DNA of 24,217 nt from Spirochaetaceae bacterium (lineage in GTDB: Bacteria; Spirochaetota; Spirochaetia; DSM-2461): NCBI GenBank assembly GCA_003246505.1, contig QKAI01000254.1, positions 1 through 24,217 of the forward strand. Reading direction: 5' to 3'. Shown one piece after another: positions 1 to 7,763 of this stretch; position 1 is the stretch's first letter, and every line of letters begins with the position of its first letter. The notes below the pieces were generated by a model that saw nothing but the letters and a program-made list of their open reading frames with translations, made no database searches and was not told the DNA's origin. Position numbers and translations under genes: made by a program.

Positions 1-662
1 GTCCGGTTTTCTATATTGTAGCCTTCTTCCTGGGCCTCGTCTTCATAGGGGCCTTTTACATTTACCGGAAAACCATCTCCCTCATGGGGATCTCCCTCTC
101 CGCCACCATCTCCCGTCTCTCCGCCGGCGTTCCCCTGCTGGGGTCCATGATCTTCTTCCGGGAGACGCCCCTCCCCCGCCAGGCGGCGGGTATGATTCTC
201 ATGTTCATCGCCATTCCCCTGGCGTCGGACCGATCGAAGGATCCCCACCGGCGGGGAAGCACGGTCTGGGGGGTTCTTCTCTTCCTCGCCTTCGGGATAA
301 ACGATTTCACCCTCAAGGTGGTGCGGGAACTCTGGCCCCGGACCGACGAGGGCTCCTTTCTCTTCTTCGTTTTCCTCACCTCCTTTCTGACCGCCCTGGT
401 CCTGCTGGTCTGGAAGCGGGAGAAGATCCGCCCCGGGCTCATCCTCCCGGGGGTCATCCTGGGCCTCATCAACCTGGGCTCCTCCTACTTCATCCTCAAA
501 TCCCTGCAGAGCCTGGACGCCATCGTGGTCTATCCCGTTCTGGCCCTGGGCATTATCGTTCTGGGGCTGGTGACGGGGATCCTCTTCTGGAAGGAAAGAC
601 TGACCCCGGCCCACGCCCTTTTCATCCTCATAGCCTCGGGGGCGGTGCTTCTCATCTCCTAG
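1..662 (+). CDS. EamA/DMT-family membrane transporter, C-terminal part (cut by window edge)
   Basis: The reading frame is open from the left edge (first full codon at base 3) to a TAG at 660-662, giving about 219 residues of a protein whose start lies outside the window. The sequence is a string of hydrophobic segments with short charged loops. The second half begins near SKDPHRRGSTVWG, followed by about five membrane segments ending in LIASGAVLLIS, as in the second EamA repeat of drug/metabolite transporters (about 280-300 residues, 10 helices). The substrate cannot be told. An internal ATG at 84 is not the real start, because hydrophobic coding sequence (FYIVAFFLGLVFIGAFY) continues upstream of it in frame. 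A MATE pump follows 66 bases downstream on the same strand. Membrane topology is seen; the family assignment is from general resemblance. Confidence 0.8.
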   Translation, partial: PVFYIVAFFLGLVFIGAFYIYRKTISLMGISLSATISRLSAGVPLLGSMIFFRETPLPRQAAGMILMFIAIPLASDRSKDPHRRGSTVWGVLLFLAFGINDFTLKVVRELWPRTDEGSFLFFVFLTSFLTALVLLVWKREKIRPGLILPGVILGLINLGSSYFILKSLQSLDAIVVYPVLALGIIVLGLVTGILFWKERLTPAHALFILIASGAVLLIS

Positions 663-691
663 GGAAAGTTTCCTTAGAAGATTTCTCTGCC

Positions 692-720
692 TAGGCACAT
701 CCGGGAAAGGGGGGTATGAT
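692..720 (+). promoter_or_regulatory. Candidate promoter of the MATE gene, near-leaderless
   Basis: TAGGCA (692-697) matches the -35 consensus at 4 of 6 positions. After a 17-base spacer, TATGAT (715-720) matches the -10 consensus at 5 of 6. The -10 ends only 8 bases before the ATG at 729, so transcription would begin at or within a base or two of the start codon. The G-rich run at 703-714 looks like a ribosome binding site but lies about 14 bases from the ATG, upstream of the predicted transcription start. Confidence 0.4.
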
Positions 721-728
721 AGCACCCT

Positions 729-2108
729 ATGGAAAAGATTCTGACCTTCCTGAAAAGACGGAAATCCCTTCTCCTGCTCATCGTGGGCATGTCCCTTCCC
801 GCCATAGGGGAGATGGCCCTGAACACCATGCTGGGGGTGAGCGACACCATCATGATCAGCCGCTTCATAGGCAAGGAGGCCCTGGCGGCGGTGGGGTTCG
901 CCAACCAGATCGTCTTTACCCTCATTTTCATATTCTCCTCCTTCAACACCGGGGCGGTGGCCCTGATCTCCCGCAGCCTGGGGGAACGGAACTATGAAAA
1001 GCTCAAGCGCTACGCCGAGCAGAACGTCACCATCAACCTGATCATCGGCCTGGTTATCCTGGGGCTCTCCCTCCTCTTCAGCGGCTCCTTTCTGAGGATC
1101 TTCGACACCACCGAGGAGATCTACCGGGACTCCCTGACCTACTTCCGCATCATCCTGGCGGGATTCGTGCCCATGTTCCTCTGCTTCTCCTTCGCCGCCA
1201 CCCTGCGGGGGTCCGGGGACACGGTCACCCCCATGGCCATCACGGGCATCGCCAACGTGCTGAACATCCTGGGGAACTACGTTCTGATACTGGGCGTGGG
1301 TCCCTTTCCCCGCCTGGGCATCGCCGGCGCGGCCTGGGCCACTTCCGGCTCCCGCGCCCTGGCCATGCTCCTGTATATCTATGTGATCTATGTGAAAAAG
1401 GGTCCCCTGAGGCTCCGGTTCTCCCTCTTCTTTGACCGGACGGTGATCCGGCCCCTGTGGAGGATAAGCCTTCCCGGGGCGGTGGAACAGACCCTGATGC
1501 AGCTCTCCTTCCTGACCATGGCGGTCATCGTCTCCCGGCTGGACACCATCTCCGAGGCGGCCTTCCGCATCCTTATCCAGATCGAATCCCTCTCCTTCAT
1601 GCCCGCCATCGGCCTCTCCATCGCCACGGCGACCCTGGTTGGCAAGGCCCTGGGAGAGAGGGACCCGGAAAAGGCCATGGAAACGGGGTACCTCTCCGTG
1701 GGCATGGGCGTTCTGTGGGCCCTTTTCATTGGGGGGACGTTCATCGTCTTTCCCGGGTTCATCGTGGGGCTCTTCTCCACGGAGGCCATCATCATCACCA
1801 CCGGGGCGGCGGTCATGCTCTTCATCGGCCTGAACCAGATAGGTCTGACCTTCAACATCATCATGGGGGGCGTCCTGAGGGGGGCCGGGGATACGCGCAC
1901 GGTCATGGTGAACACGATCCTCAGGCTCTGGCTCATCTTCATCCCCCTGGCCTGGCTCTTCGTCATCAGCCTGGACAAGGGGCTGGCGGGAGTCTGGTAT
2001 GCGGAGATGGCCTCCTTCGCCGTCTTCGGGACCCTGCTCCTGCTCCGGTTTTTCGGCAGGAAATGGACCATGATACCCATAGAAGGGGACGGCCAAAGTT
2101 TTTCTTGA
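729..2108 (+). CDS. MATE-family multidrug/cation antiporter
   Basis: This 459-residue protein has the length and pattern of MATE (NorM/DinF-type) exporters, which use a Na+ or H+ gradient to expel organic cations and drugs across the inner membrane. Twelve hydrophobic segments can be followed. The N-terminal half has the family-like stretch LPAIGEMALNTMLGVSDTIM (about residues 22-41), and FAATLRGSGDTVTPM (about 155-169) is repeated in the second half as IMGGVLRGAGDTRTVM (about 378-393). These equivalent motifs reflect the internal duplication of MATE proteins. The stop codon TGA (2106-2108) lies inside the -35 box of the downstream tetR gene. The adjacent TetR regulator is a likely controller, as is common for efflux pumps, but no operator was recognised in front of the MATE gene itself. 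The substrate is unknown. Confidence 0.93.
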   Translation: MEKILTFLKRRKSLLLLIVGMSLPAIGEMALNTMLGVSDTIMISRFIGKEALAAVGFANQIVFTLIFIFSSFNTGAVALISRSLGERNYEKLKRYAEQNVTINLIIGLVILGLSLLFSGSFLRIFDTTEEIYRDSLTYFRIILAGFVPMFLCFSFAATLRGSGDTVTPMAITGIANVLNILGNYVLILGVGPFPRLGIAGAAWATSGSRALAMLLYIYVIYVKKGPLRLRFSLFFDRTVIRPLWRISLPGAVEQTLMQLSFLTMAVIVSRLDTISEAAFRILIQIESLSFMPAIGLSIATATLVGKALGERDPEKAMETGYLSVGMGVLWALFIGGTFIVFPGFIVGLFSTEAIIITTGAAVMLFIGLNQIGLTFNIIMGGVLRGAGDTRTVMVNTILRLWLIFIPLAWLFVISLDKGLAGVWYAEMASFAVFGTLLLLRFFGRKWTMIPIEGDGQSFS

Positions 2109-2140
2109 CAAAACTAACGAACACTTGTTAGTATAACTCC
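2105..2140 (+). promoter_or_regulatory. tetR promoter with overlapping inverted-repeat operator; leaderless start
   Basis: A consensus -35 TTGACA (2105-2110) is followed after 18 bases by TAGTAT (2129-2134, 4 of 6 to the -10 consensus). Exactly 6 bases then separate it from the ATG at 2141, so the mRNA would start at the start codon. No Shine-Dalgarno sequence precedes that ATG. An inverted repeat ACTAAC (2113-2118) / GTTAGT (2127-2132) fills the spacer and touches the -10, a typical place for a TetR-family operator. TATAAC (2132-2137) is an alternative -10, but its 21-base spacer is too long. Confidence 0.55.
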
Positions 2141-2749
2141 ATGGCAAAGAGGGGCAACACGAAGGAGCTCATACTGGAGGCCGGGGTGGATCTGTTCGCC
2201 GAGAAGGGCTACCAGGGCACCTCCGTCCGGGATCTGGCGGCCCGGGTTGGCATCAGGGAGAGCTCCCTTTACAACCACTTTCCCGGCAAAGAGGCCATTC
2301 TGGAGGGCATACTGGAATACTACCTGAAGGGAATAGGGGAAGCCATGCTCTCCGACGGGGAGATGGAAGCCTTCGCCTCTTCGGAACAGGATCCTGTCCG
2401 GCTCTGGCTCAAGGGGTCGGCCTACTACAGCGCCCGTCTGCCCCGGCTGAGCGAAAAGATCAACCGCATTATCCACAACGAAATGTATCTGGACGAAAAA
2501 TGCCGCCGCTTCTTTCTGCACCACATCCTGTCGGTTCAGAAAAGCCTCACCGAATATCTCCTGAAGGACCTGGTGGACCGGGGCATGATAAGGGACAGCC
2601 CCCTGGCCCTGACAGCGGAAAGGTATGTCCACATGCTCCACGGGCTGAGCCAGGAGAATACCCTCATTATGATGGAATCGGGAGACGGGGAAGCGGTCCG
2701 GCGCAAAACGGAAGAACACATCGCCTCTTTCATAGAGGGATTGAAATAG
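2141..2749 (+). CDS. TetR/AcrR-family transcriptional regulator
   Basis: The protein has 202 residues, normal for TetR repressors. The N-terminal DNA-binding domain is clear: after KELILEAGVDLFAEKGYQG comes the helix-turn-helix TSVRDLAARVGIRESSLYNH (about 27-46), then FPGKEAILEGILEYY. The remainder is the variable helical ligand-binding and dimerisation domain, whose ligand cannot be predicted. The start is the ATG at 2141, chosen because it gives the full TetR N-terminus and sits 6 bases after a -10-like hexamer. It has no ribosome binding site, which suggests a leaderless mRNA. An inverted repeat overlapping the promoter implies autoregulation. Upstream is the MATE pump; a flavodoxin-like gene starts 18 bases downstream and is probably cotranscribed. 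Confidence 0.93.
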   Translation: MAKRGNTKELILEAGVDLFAEKGYQGTSVRDLAARVGIRESSLYNHFPGKEAILEGILEYYLKGIGEAMLSDGEMEAFASSEQDPVRLWLKGSAYYSARLPRLSEKINRIIHNEMYLDEKCRRFFLHHILSVQKSLTEYLLKDLVDRGMIRDSPLALTAERYVHMLHGLSQENTLIMMESGDGEAVRRKTEEHIASFIEGLK

Positions 2750-2767
2750 AGGAGACAGGGAAGAAAA

Positions 2768-3262
2768 ATGAAAGGAATCATCATTTACAAATCCAACTAC
2801 GGTTCCACGGAGCAGTACGCCCGATGGATTCAGGAGGAAACGGGATTTGACTGCGTGGAACTGAAAAAGGCGAAGGCGCGGGATCTCGGCAGTTCGGATC
2901 GGATCGTCCTCGGCTGCCCGATCTACGCGGGGAACCCCCTCATGGCGAAATGGATAAACAGGCAGTGGCCCCTTCTCAGGGAGAAGAAGGTCATCCTCTT
3001 CACCACCTCCGGTGCGCCCGCCGGCGATCCGGCCCTGGCCAGGGGCTACGAGAAAGCCCTGGGACCGGAGATCCGGGATGCCATCGGCTACTTCCCCCTG
3101 GGGGGGCGGATGGTGTTCGCCGAACTGAAGCCCCTCATGCGCTTCATCATGAACATGGCGAAGAAGGCGATCAAGGATCCCGCGGAAAGGGAAGCCATGA
3201 CCGCCGATTTCGACAGGATGGACAGGAGCAGCCTTAAGCCCCTTCTCGCCTCCCTTACCTGA
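2768..3262 (+). CDS. Flavodoxin-domain protein (HemG-like/flavodoxin_5 type)
   Basis: This is a 164-residue single-domain flavodoxin-like protein. The N-terminus MKGIIIYKSNYGSTEQYA has the beta strand plus Ser/Gly/Thr loop that holds FMN phosphate in flavodoxins. It is followed by a central strand with IVLGCPIYAGNPL (about 46-58) and VILFTTSGAPAGDP (about 75-88). The C-terminal region, with RFIMNMAKKAIKDP, recalls menaquinone-dependent protoporphyrinogen dehydrogenase HemG and related oxidoreductases, but no heme genes are nearby, so the physiological partner is open. It begins 18 bases after tetR, with AGGGAAG at 2757-2763 and GAGGAG at 2749-2754 as possible ribosome binding sites, and is probably in the tetR operon. 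It converges on mglC, with a terminator hairpin between them. Confidence 0.8.
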   Translation: MKGIIIYKSNYGSTEQYARWIQEETGFDCVELKKAKARDLGSSDRIVLGCPIYAGNPLMAKWINRQWPLLREKKVILFTTSGAPAGDPALARGYEKALGPEIRDAIGYFPLGGRMVFAELKPLMRFIMNMAKKAIKDPAEREAMTADFDRMDRSSLKPLLASLT

Positions 3263-3294
3263 AAAAAAACGGGACCCCAGTTTCCCGGGGTCCC
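3262..3294 (-). terminator. Rho-independent terminator of the mgl operon
   Basis: A perfect 8-bp stem GGGACCCC (3271-3278) / GGGGTCCC (3287-3294) encloses an 8-base loop. On the minus strand the stem is followed directly by a run of eight T (plus-strand A run, 3262-3269), the classical terminator layout. It therefore ends transcription coming from mglC. On the plus strand no T run follows, so termination of the tetR-flavodoxin transcript here would be weaker. Confidence 0.9.
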
Positions 3295-3335
3295 CCAATC
3301 AAAAAGGAAGTATTGTATGGATAGGGGTTACGTAA

Positions 3336-4370
3336 TCAGGATTTTTTCAGGTACTTCTTCGTATCCAGGGAGACGGCGGCCACGATTATGACGCCCTTGA
3401 TGATGTACTGGTAGTACATGTCCATTCCCACAAAGGTCATGCCGTAGTTGATGATGGTGAAGAGCAGAACCCCTATGATGGCGCCGGAAACCTTTCCGAT
3501 GCCGCCGGAGAAGGAGATCCCCCCCACGACGCAGGCGGCGATGGCGTCCAGCTCGTAGCCGTAACCGGTTCCGTTGTTGGCGCTACCGATACGGGCAGCT
3601 TCCAGGAATCCCCCGATGCCGTAGAGAAGCCCGGCCAGGATATAGACCATGACCGTGGTCTTGACCACGTTAACCCCGGAAACCTTGGCCGCTTCCGGGT
3701 TGCCTCCCACGGCGAACATGTTCTTGCCGAAGGTGGTTTTGTTCCAGAGGACCCATACCAGGACCGATATGATGGTGGCGTAGATGACCAGATTGGGTAT
3801 GCCCAGGGTGCTGCCGATGACGAAATCGGTATACCGGACGTCGTAACCGCCGATGGGCTGGGGGCCTGGATCGCCGGAGGCGAAGTAGATGGAGAGGATG
3901 CCGTAGACGGCGATCATCATACCCATGGTGGCCAGGAAGGGGTGGATCTTGAAGACCGAAACGACCCAGCCGTTGATGCCGCTGAAAATGGCTATGACGA
4001 CCATGGAGATCAGCAGGGGCACGATGAGGGGCACCGGCTGCATGTCCGTGTAGAAGCGGGCGGCGTAATCGGCCCTCTGCAGCATGGAAGCGGAAATGAC
4101 CGCGGCGAAACCCACGAATCGGCCCAGGCTCAGGTCCGTCCCCTGGAGGATGATGATGCCCCCAACCCCGAAGGCCAGGATCAGCCGGACCGAGGACTGG
4201 GTCAGGATGTTCTTGAAAACGGTGACCGATACGAAGGCCGGCTCCTTGATGATGACCGCCAGAATAATGCAGGCCAGTACAATATAGATGGCATTGTTGA
4301 TGAGGAATTCCTTCCACTCCTCACTGCTTTTGGAAAAGAACCCCTTGCGGGTTACTGCCTTGTCGCTCAC
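3336..4370 (-). CDS. mglC: Galactose/methyl-galactoside ABC transporter permease MglC
   Basis: This 344-residue inner-membrane permease belongs to the RbsC/MglC/XylH family. It forms the channel through which the sugar delivered by MglB is moved by MglA. About 8-10 hydrophobic segments are visible. Typical family stretches include GIIILQGTDLSLGRFVGF, FLATMGMMIAVYG, the cytoplasmic-loop-like NKTTFGKNMFAVGGNPEAA (contacts the ATPase) and DAIAACVVGGISFSGGIG. The start is a GTG (4368-4370) whose last bases overlap the mglA stop (GTGA), preceded by AGGAG, giving tight translational coupling. It is the last gene of mglB-mglA-mglC and is followed by a strong terminator. The substrate (galactose/glucose) is inferred from MglB next door. 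Confidence 0.94.
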   Translation of the reverse strand: MSDKAVTRKGFFSKSSEEWKEFLINNAIYIVLACIILAVIIKEPAFVSVTVFKNILTQSSVRLILAFGVGGIIILQGTDLSLGRFVGFAAVISASMLQRADYAARFYTDMQPVPLIVPLLISMVVIAIFSGINGWVVSVFKIHPFLATMGMMIAVYGILSIYFASGDPGPQPIGGYDVRYTDFVIGSTLGIPNLVIYATIISVLVWVLWNKTTFGKNMFAVGGNPEAAKVSGVNVVKTTVMVYILAGLLYGIGGFLEAARIGSANNGTGYGYELDAIAACVVGGISFSGGIGKVSGAIIGVLLFTIINYGMTFVGMDMYYQYIIKGVIIVAAVSLDTKKYLKKS

Positions 4371-5890
4371 GCTCCTACCTCTCTACTCTTCGTTAAATGC
4401 ATGGATGCCAGATGGAAAATCTCCGTCTGGGTCGTTTCTTCCGTATTGACGATGCCCGCCATATACCCGTTGCTCATGACCATGATCCGGTTGGTCAGTC
4501 CCAGGAGCTCGGGCATTTCCGAGGATACCACGATGACCGACTTGCCCTTGCTGGCCAGCTCGATGATCAGCTGATAGATCTCGTACTTGGCTCCCACGTC
4601 GATGCCCCGGGTGGGCTCGTCGAGGAGAAGGATGTCCGGATCGGTCAGAAGCCAGCGGCCGATGATGACCTTCTGCTGGTTCCCCCCGGAGAGGGACCGG
4701 ATCAGCTCCCGACGGTTGGGCGTCTTGATGCGCATGTTGCGGATCTGCACGTCCGTGTCCTCCTTCATTTTCCTGTCCACCAGAAAGCCCGCTTTGTTCC
4801 TGTAGTTGTTCACATTGGCTATGGTGGAGTTGAAGGTGATGTCCGCCACGGGGTAGATGCCCGTCTCCCGGCGCTCCTCGGTCAGAAGGGCGAAGCGGTT
4901 CCTGATCGCCTGGGTGGGGGTTTCGTTGTCAATGGCCTTTCCGTCCACCAGAATCTCACCGGATCGTCTCGTGCGGGCTCCGAAGATGGCTTCTATCATC
5001 TCCGTCCTTCCCGCGCCGACGAGGCCCGCCACGCCCAGGATCTCCCCCCGCCTCAGGTCAAAGCTGATGTCGTGGATGAGGGGGGCGTACCGGGTGGAAA
5101 GATTCCGGACGGAGAGATGGACCTCCCCGGGGACATTGGTGCGGGGGGGGAAGCGGTGTTCCAGATCCCGGCCTACCATCATGTTCACGATGGATTCCAT
5201 GGTCAGGTTCTCAATCGCCTCCGTGCCGATGTAATGGCCGTCCCGGAGCACGGTCACATCGTCGGATATTTCAAAAATCTCCTCCATCTTGTGGGAGATG
5301 TAGACGATGCCCACACCCTCCGACTTGAGGAGACGGATGATTTCAAAGAGCTTCTCCACCTCGTTCTCCGTCAGGGAGGAGGTGGGTTCGTCGAGCACGA
5401 TGATCTTGGCATCGTAGGATACGGCCTTGGCGATCTCCACCATCTGCCTCTGGGATACGGAGAGCTTGTTCAGGGTGATCTGGGGATCCACATCCATGCC
5501 CAGGCGGTCGAAGAGGGCCTTCGTATCGGCATACATCTTCTTTTCGTCCACGAAAAGGCGGCCCTTGGGATAACGGCCGAGCCAGATATTGTCCGTGACG
5601 GTTCTCTGCAGAACCTGATTCAGCTCCTGGTGAACCATGGAAACCCCGTTCTCCAGGGCGTGTTTGGGATCGGTAAAATTGAATTCCTTCCCTTCGAGGA
5701 AGAACTGGCCCTTATCCTGGCGATAGATGCCGAACAGGCACTTCATAAGGGTGGATTTACCGGCTCCGTTCTCTCCCATGAGGGAGTGTACGGTTCCCTT
5801 TCTGACGTCCAGACAGACGTCCTTTAAAACCTGGACACCGGAGAAGGACTTGCATACGCCCTGTATACTTAAAAGATAATCTTTTTCCAA
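4367..5890 (-). CDS. mglA: Galactose/methyl-galactoside ABC transporter ATP-binding protein MglA
   Basis: This is a 507-residue double ATPase of the RbsA/MglA/XylG family, driving sugar import through MglC. The first half has an intact Walker A GENGAGKST (residues 39-47), signature LSVSQRQ and Walker B IIVLDEPTSSLT. The second half has the family-typical degenerate Walker A GLVGAGRTE, signature LSGGNQQKV and Walker B ILLLDEPTRGID. Having one canonical and one degenerate nucleotide site is normal for these sugar transporters. The start is a TTG (5888-5890) with GGAG 9 bases upstream on the minus strand. A hairpin with a T tract lies between mglB and this gene, so mglA and mglC are probably expressed at a lower level than the binding protein. 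Confidence 0.95.
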   Translation of the reverse strand: MEKDYLLSIQGVCKSFSGVQVLKDVCLDVRKGTVHSLMGENGAGKSTLMKCLFGIYRQDKGQFFLEGKEFNFTDPKHALENGVSMVHQELNQVLQRTVTDNIWLGRYPKGRLFVDEKKMYADTKALFDRLGMDVDPQITLNKLSVSQRQMVEIAKAVSYDAKIIVLDEPTSSLTENEVEKLFEIIRLLKSEGVGIVYISHKMEEIFEISDDVTVLRDGHYIGTEAIENLTMESIVNMMVGRDLEHRFPPRTNVPGEVHLSVRNLSTRYAPLIHDISFDLRRGEILGVAGLVGAGRTEMIEAIFGARTRRSGEILVDGKAIDNETPTQAIRNRFALLTEERRETGIYPVADITFNSTIANVNNYRNKAGFLVDRKMKEDTDVQIRNMRIKTPNRRELIRSLSGGNQQKVIIGRWLLTDPDILLLDEPTRGIDVGAKYEIYQLIIELASKGKSVIVVSSEMPELLGLTNRIMVMSNGYMAGIVNTEETTQTEIFHLASMHLTKSREVGA

Positions 5891-5927
5891 AAGTCTCTAC
5901 TCCAAAATATACTCTTTACATACGGCG

Positions 5928-5958
5928 AAAAAACGCCGGAGGAGACCCTCCGACGTTT
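5928..5958 (-). terminator. Intercistronic hairpin/attenuator between mglB and mglA
   Basis: On the minus strand a stem of CGGAGG/CCTCCG (5937-5942 with 5947-5952, four-base loop) is extended, after one mismatch, by CG and an A/T stretch (5931-5935 with 5954-5958). It is followed by a T6 run (5928-5933). This is a terminator-like structure 17 bases after the mglB stop. Because mglA and mglC lie downstream with no obvious promoter of their own, partial termination or 3'-end protection of mglB mRNA is the likely role, giving excess binding protein. Confidence 0.8.
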
Positions 5959-5975
5959 TCCTTAATTAACGATTC

Positions 5976-6986
5976 CTACCTGAACTCTTTGTAGTTCTCG
6001 GGGGTTACGGCTACGTAGGGAACCCGAACGGCCTTGGTGTTGCCGTTGTCGATCTTCCAGCTGGTGCCGGCGGTAACGTCCATGCCCTTGGCCGCGTTGA
6101 TGGCCAGGTCGATGGTGGCCCGTGCCTGGTTGACACCGTCGTTAAGAACGGTACCGTCCAGCTCGCCGTCTTCGATGTGGGTCAGAGCCTGATCCAGAGC
6201 GTCTACGGAGTAGATGGGGAGTCTCACGCCGGCGGCCTTCATGGCGGTGATAGCGCCGAAGCCCATGCCGTCGTTGTTGCAGATAACCAGCTCGATGTCC
6301 TTGCCGAAGCTGGAGGTGAGCCATGCGGCCATCTTGTCGTTACCGAACTGGGTGGACCAGTTGGGGTCGGCTTCGAGGGCCAGCTGCTGAACGCCGATGC
6401 CCGCGTCGGTGAACGCCTTTACGGAGTACTTGGTTCTGGCTTCGGCGTCGGGATGCCCGGGCTCGCCCTTGAGCATGACGTACTGAACCTTGCCGTCGCC
6501 GTTCTTGTCCCAGGCGGGGTTGGCTTTCCAGTCGGCCACCATCATCTCGCCCTGGATCACGCCGGATTCGGCGGAGTTGGTTCCCACGTACCATACCTTG
6601 TCATAGGACTTCATAACACCGTCTTCCGTGGCTTCCTTGTTAAAAAGGATGAGGGGAATGTTTGCCTTTTTCGCCTTCTCGATGATGGCGGAAGCGGCGG
6701 CGGGGTCTACCAGGTTGATGGCCAGAACGTCCACCTTCTTGGTGATGAAGATGTCCACCTGGTCGTTCAGCTTAGCCTGCTGGCCTTCGGAGTCTACAAT
6801 ATCGATCTTCACGCCCTTGGCGGCGGCATACTTTTCCAGCTCCGGCTTGATGGCGCCGTTCATGAAGTTGTCCTGGAAGCTGTAGATGTTGCAGCCGATG
6901 GTTACGGTTCCGTCATCCTTTCCGTTTGCGAAAGCAAAAGATCCTGCCATGAGCAGAACGAGGCATAAAAGCAATGCTTTTTTCAT
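5976..6986 (-). CDS. mglB: Galactose/glucose-binding periplasmic protein MglB
   Basis: This 336-residue binding protein has a signal peptide (MKKALLLCLVLLMAGSFAFA, likely cleaved after residue 20). It closely follows the E. coli galactose-binding protein as I recall it. Sugar-contact residues match: D39 and F41 in QDNF, N116 in LFNKEA, H178/D180/R184 in GHPDAEAR, W210, N237/N238 in CNND, D262 in VDAL and N282 in LND. The calcium loop DKNGDGKVQ (160-168) is present, with its distal Glu in the DAEAR segment. It delivers galactose or glucose to MglA/MglC and in E. coli also to a chemoreceptor. The ATG at 6986 has AGGAG 9 bases upstream. It is the first gene of the operon; a hairpin after it probably raises its level over mglAC. 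Confidence 0.96.
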   Translation of the reverse strand: MKKALLLCLVLLMAGSFAFANGKDDGTVTIGCNIYSFQDNFMNGAIKPELEKYAAAKGVKIDIVDSEGQQAKLNDQVDIFITKKVDVLAINLVDPAAASAIIEKAKKANIPLILFNKEATEDGVMKSYDKVWYVGTNSAESGVIQGEMMVADWKANPAWDKNGDGKVQYVMLKGEPGHPDAEARTKYSVKAFTDAGIGVQQLALEADPNWSTQFGNDKMAAWLTSSFGKDIELVICNNDGMGFGAITAMKAAGVRLPIYSVDALDQALTHIEDGELDGTVLNDGVNQARATIDLAINAAKGMDVTAGTSWKIDNGNTKAVRVPYVAVTPENYKEFR

Positions 6987-7042
6987 TAAAACAATCTCCT
7001 TGCAGACCTAACCCGGACGGGATAAGTCAAAATGGTTATTCA

Positions 7043-7057
7043 CGGACGCACGGTCCG
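7043..7057 (-). repeat. Inverted repeat in the mglB 5' leader
   Basis: CGGAC (7043-7047) and GTCCG (7053-7057) form a 5-bp inverted repeat with a 5-base centre, between the predicted mglB promoter and the mglB start. It could be an operator for a sugar regulator or a leader hairpin. The sequence alone does not decide. Confidence 0.35.
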
Positions 7058-7072
7058 CTGCTTTACGGAATA

Positions 7073-7100
7073 ATCGTACCATCAATCCGGGAGTAAACAA
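7073..7100 (-). promoter_or_regulatory. Candidate mglB promoter
   Basis: Reading the minus strand, TTGTTT (plus 7095-7100) and TACGAT (plus 7073-7078) are separated by 16 bases. Each is a partial match to sigma-70 consensus. They lie about 87 bases upstream of the mglB ATG, in the only non-coding gap in front of the operon. Confidence 0.4.
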
Positions 7101-7150
7101 TGTGATTTTTTCCATCTTTTTTGCGAGATTCGGGAATAGAAAAAAACGGA

Positions 7151-7744
7151 TCAGGCCATTTTCGCCAGATATTTCAGAAGATTTCCCTTGTTATCCGCCA
7201 CGTATTCACGAAAACGCTCAAAATCGTCCTTGGTCTCCGAAGCGGCGCCGGAGAGGATCAGAACCCGGTTGGTCCAGCGGAACCAGAGGTAGTGGCGGAA
7301 ATGCTGGGAACGGTTTTCCAGGACCCTCCGGGCGGAGAGCTGGGCGTCAAGCTGCTCATCCAGTTCGATATGATTGGCCGTCCCGGTGATATAGAAGACC
7401 GAATTGTCGCTCATGATGGCCAGGACGCAGCGGGTGAATCCCTCGGCCAGGGCGTCGTCGTTGCGGAATCCCTCCAGCTTGAGGTCTATGGATCCCAGCC
7501 TCAGGTTGTATCCCTGCTGGCGGAGGGCCTTGCGCAGTTCCACGAGCTGGGAACGCACTTCCCGGTGGACGTCCGGATTGGAGCGGTTCTGCTCCAGGGT
7601 ATGGCGGAGGCGGCGGAGCATAGGTTCGTACTGGTTGAATATCTTCGTGTGGTTGGACAGGAAAATGGTGGTGTCCGACATGAGAGTCCAGACGGAAACG
7701 AAGGATTCCTGGATATTATTTAAGGCCGCTCTTATATTCGCCAT
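7151..7744 (-). CDS. Conserved-looking hypothetical protein, 197 aa
   Basis: I do not recognise this 197-residue protein. It has no signal peptide and no clear membrane segment. The N-terminal two-fifths (about 1-75) is charged and helical with a heptad-like pattern (YEPMLRRLRHTLEQN, EVRSQLVELRKALRQQG). The C-terminal part is mixed alpha/beta with several aromatic residues (HFRHYLWFRWTNRVLILSG) and a helical end. Codon use and length argue for a real gene, as does the short divergent promoter region shared with the metallophosphoesterase. The ATG at 7744 has only a weak GAGAG upstream. It lies between mglB, transcribed the same way, and a palindromic bidirectional promoter. No function can be assigned. 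Confidence 0.75.
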   Translation of the reverse strand: MANIRAALNNIQESFVSVWTLMSDTTIFLSNHTKIFNQYEPMLRRLRHTLEQNRSNPDVHREVRSQLVELRKALRQQGYNLRLGSIDLKLEGFRNDDALAEGFTRCVLAIMSDNSVFYITGTANHIELDEQLDAQLSARRVLENRSQHFRHYLWFRWTNRVLILSGAASETKDDFERFREYVADNKGNLLKYLAKMA

Positions 7745-7763
7745 GGTTTCAAATTTTCTCTCT

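Noticed and set aside
2114..3298. 394-codon open frame on the minus strand opposite tetR and the flavodoxin gene
   Set aside because: It is an antisense shadow typical of GC-rich DNA. Its composition is His/Pro/Gly/Arg-rich with no domain, whereas the plus-strand genes match known families.
4397..5827. 476-codon open frame on the plus strand opposite mglA
   Set aside because: It mirrors the MglA codons and its translation has no recognisable fold; mglA has all the ATPase motifs.
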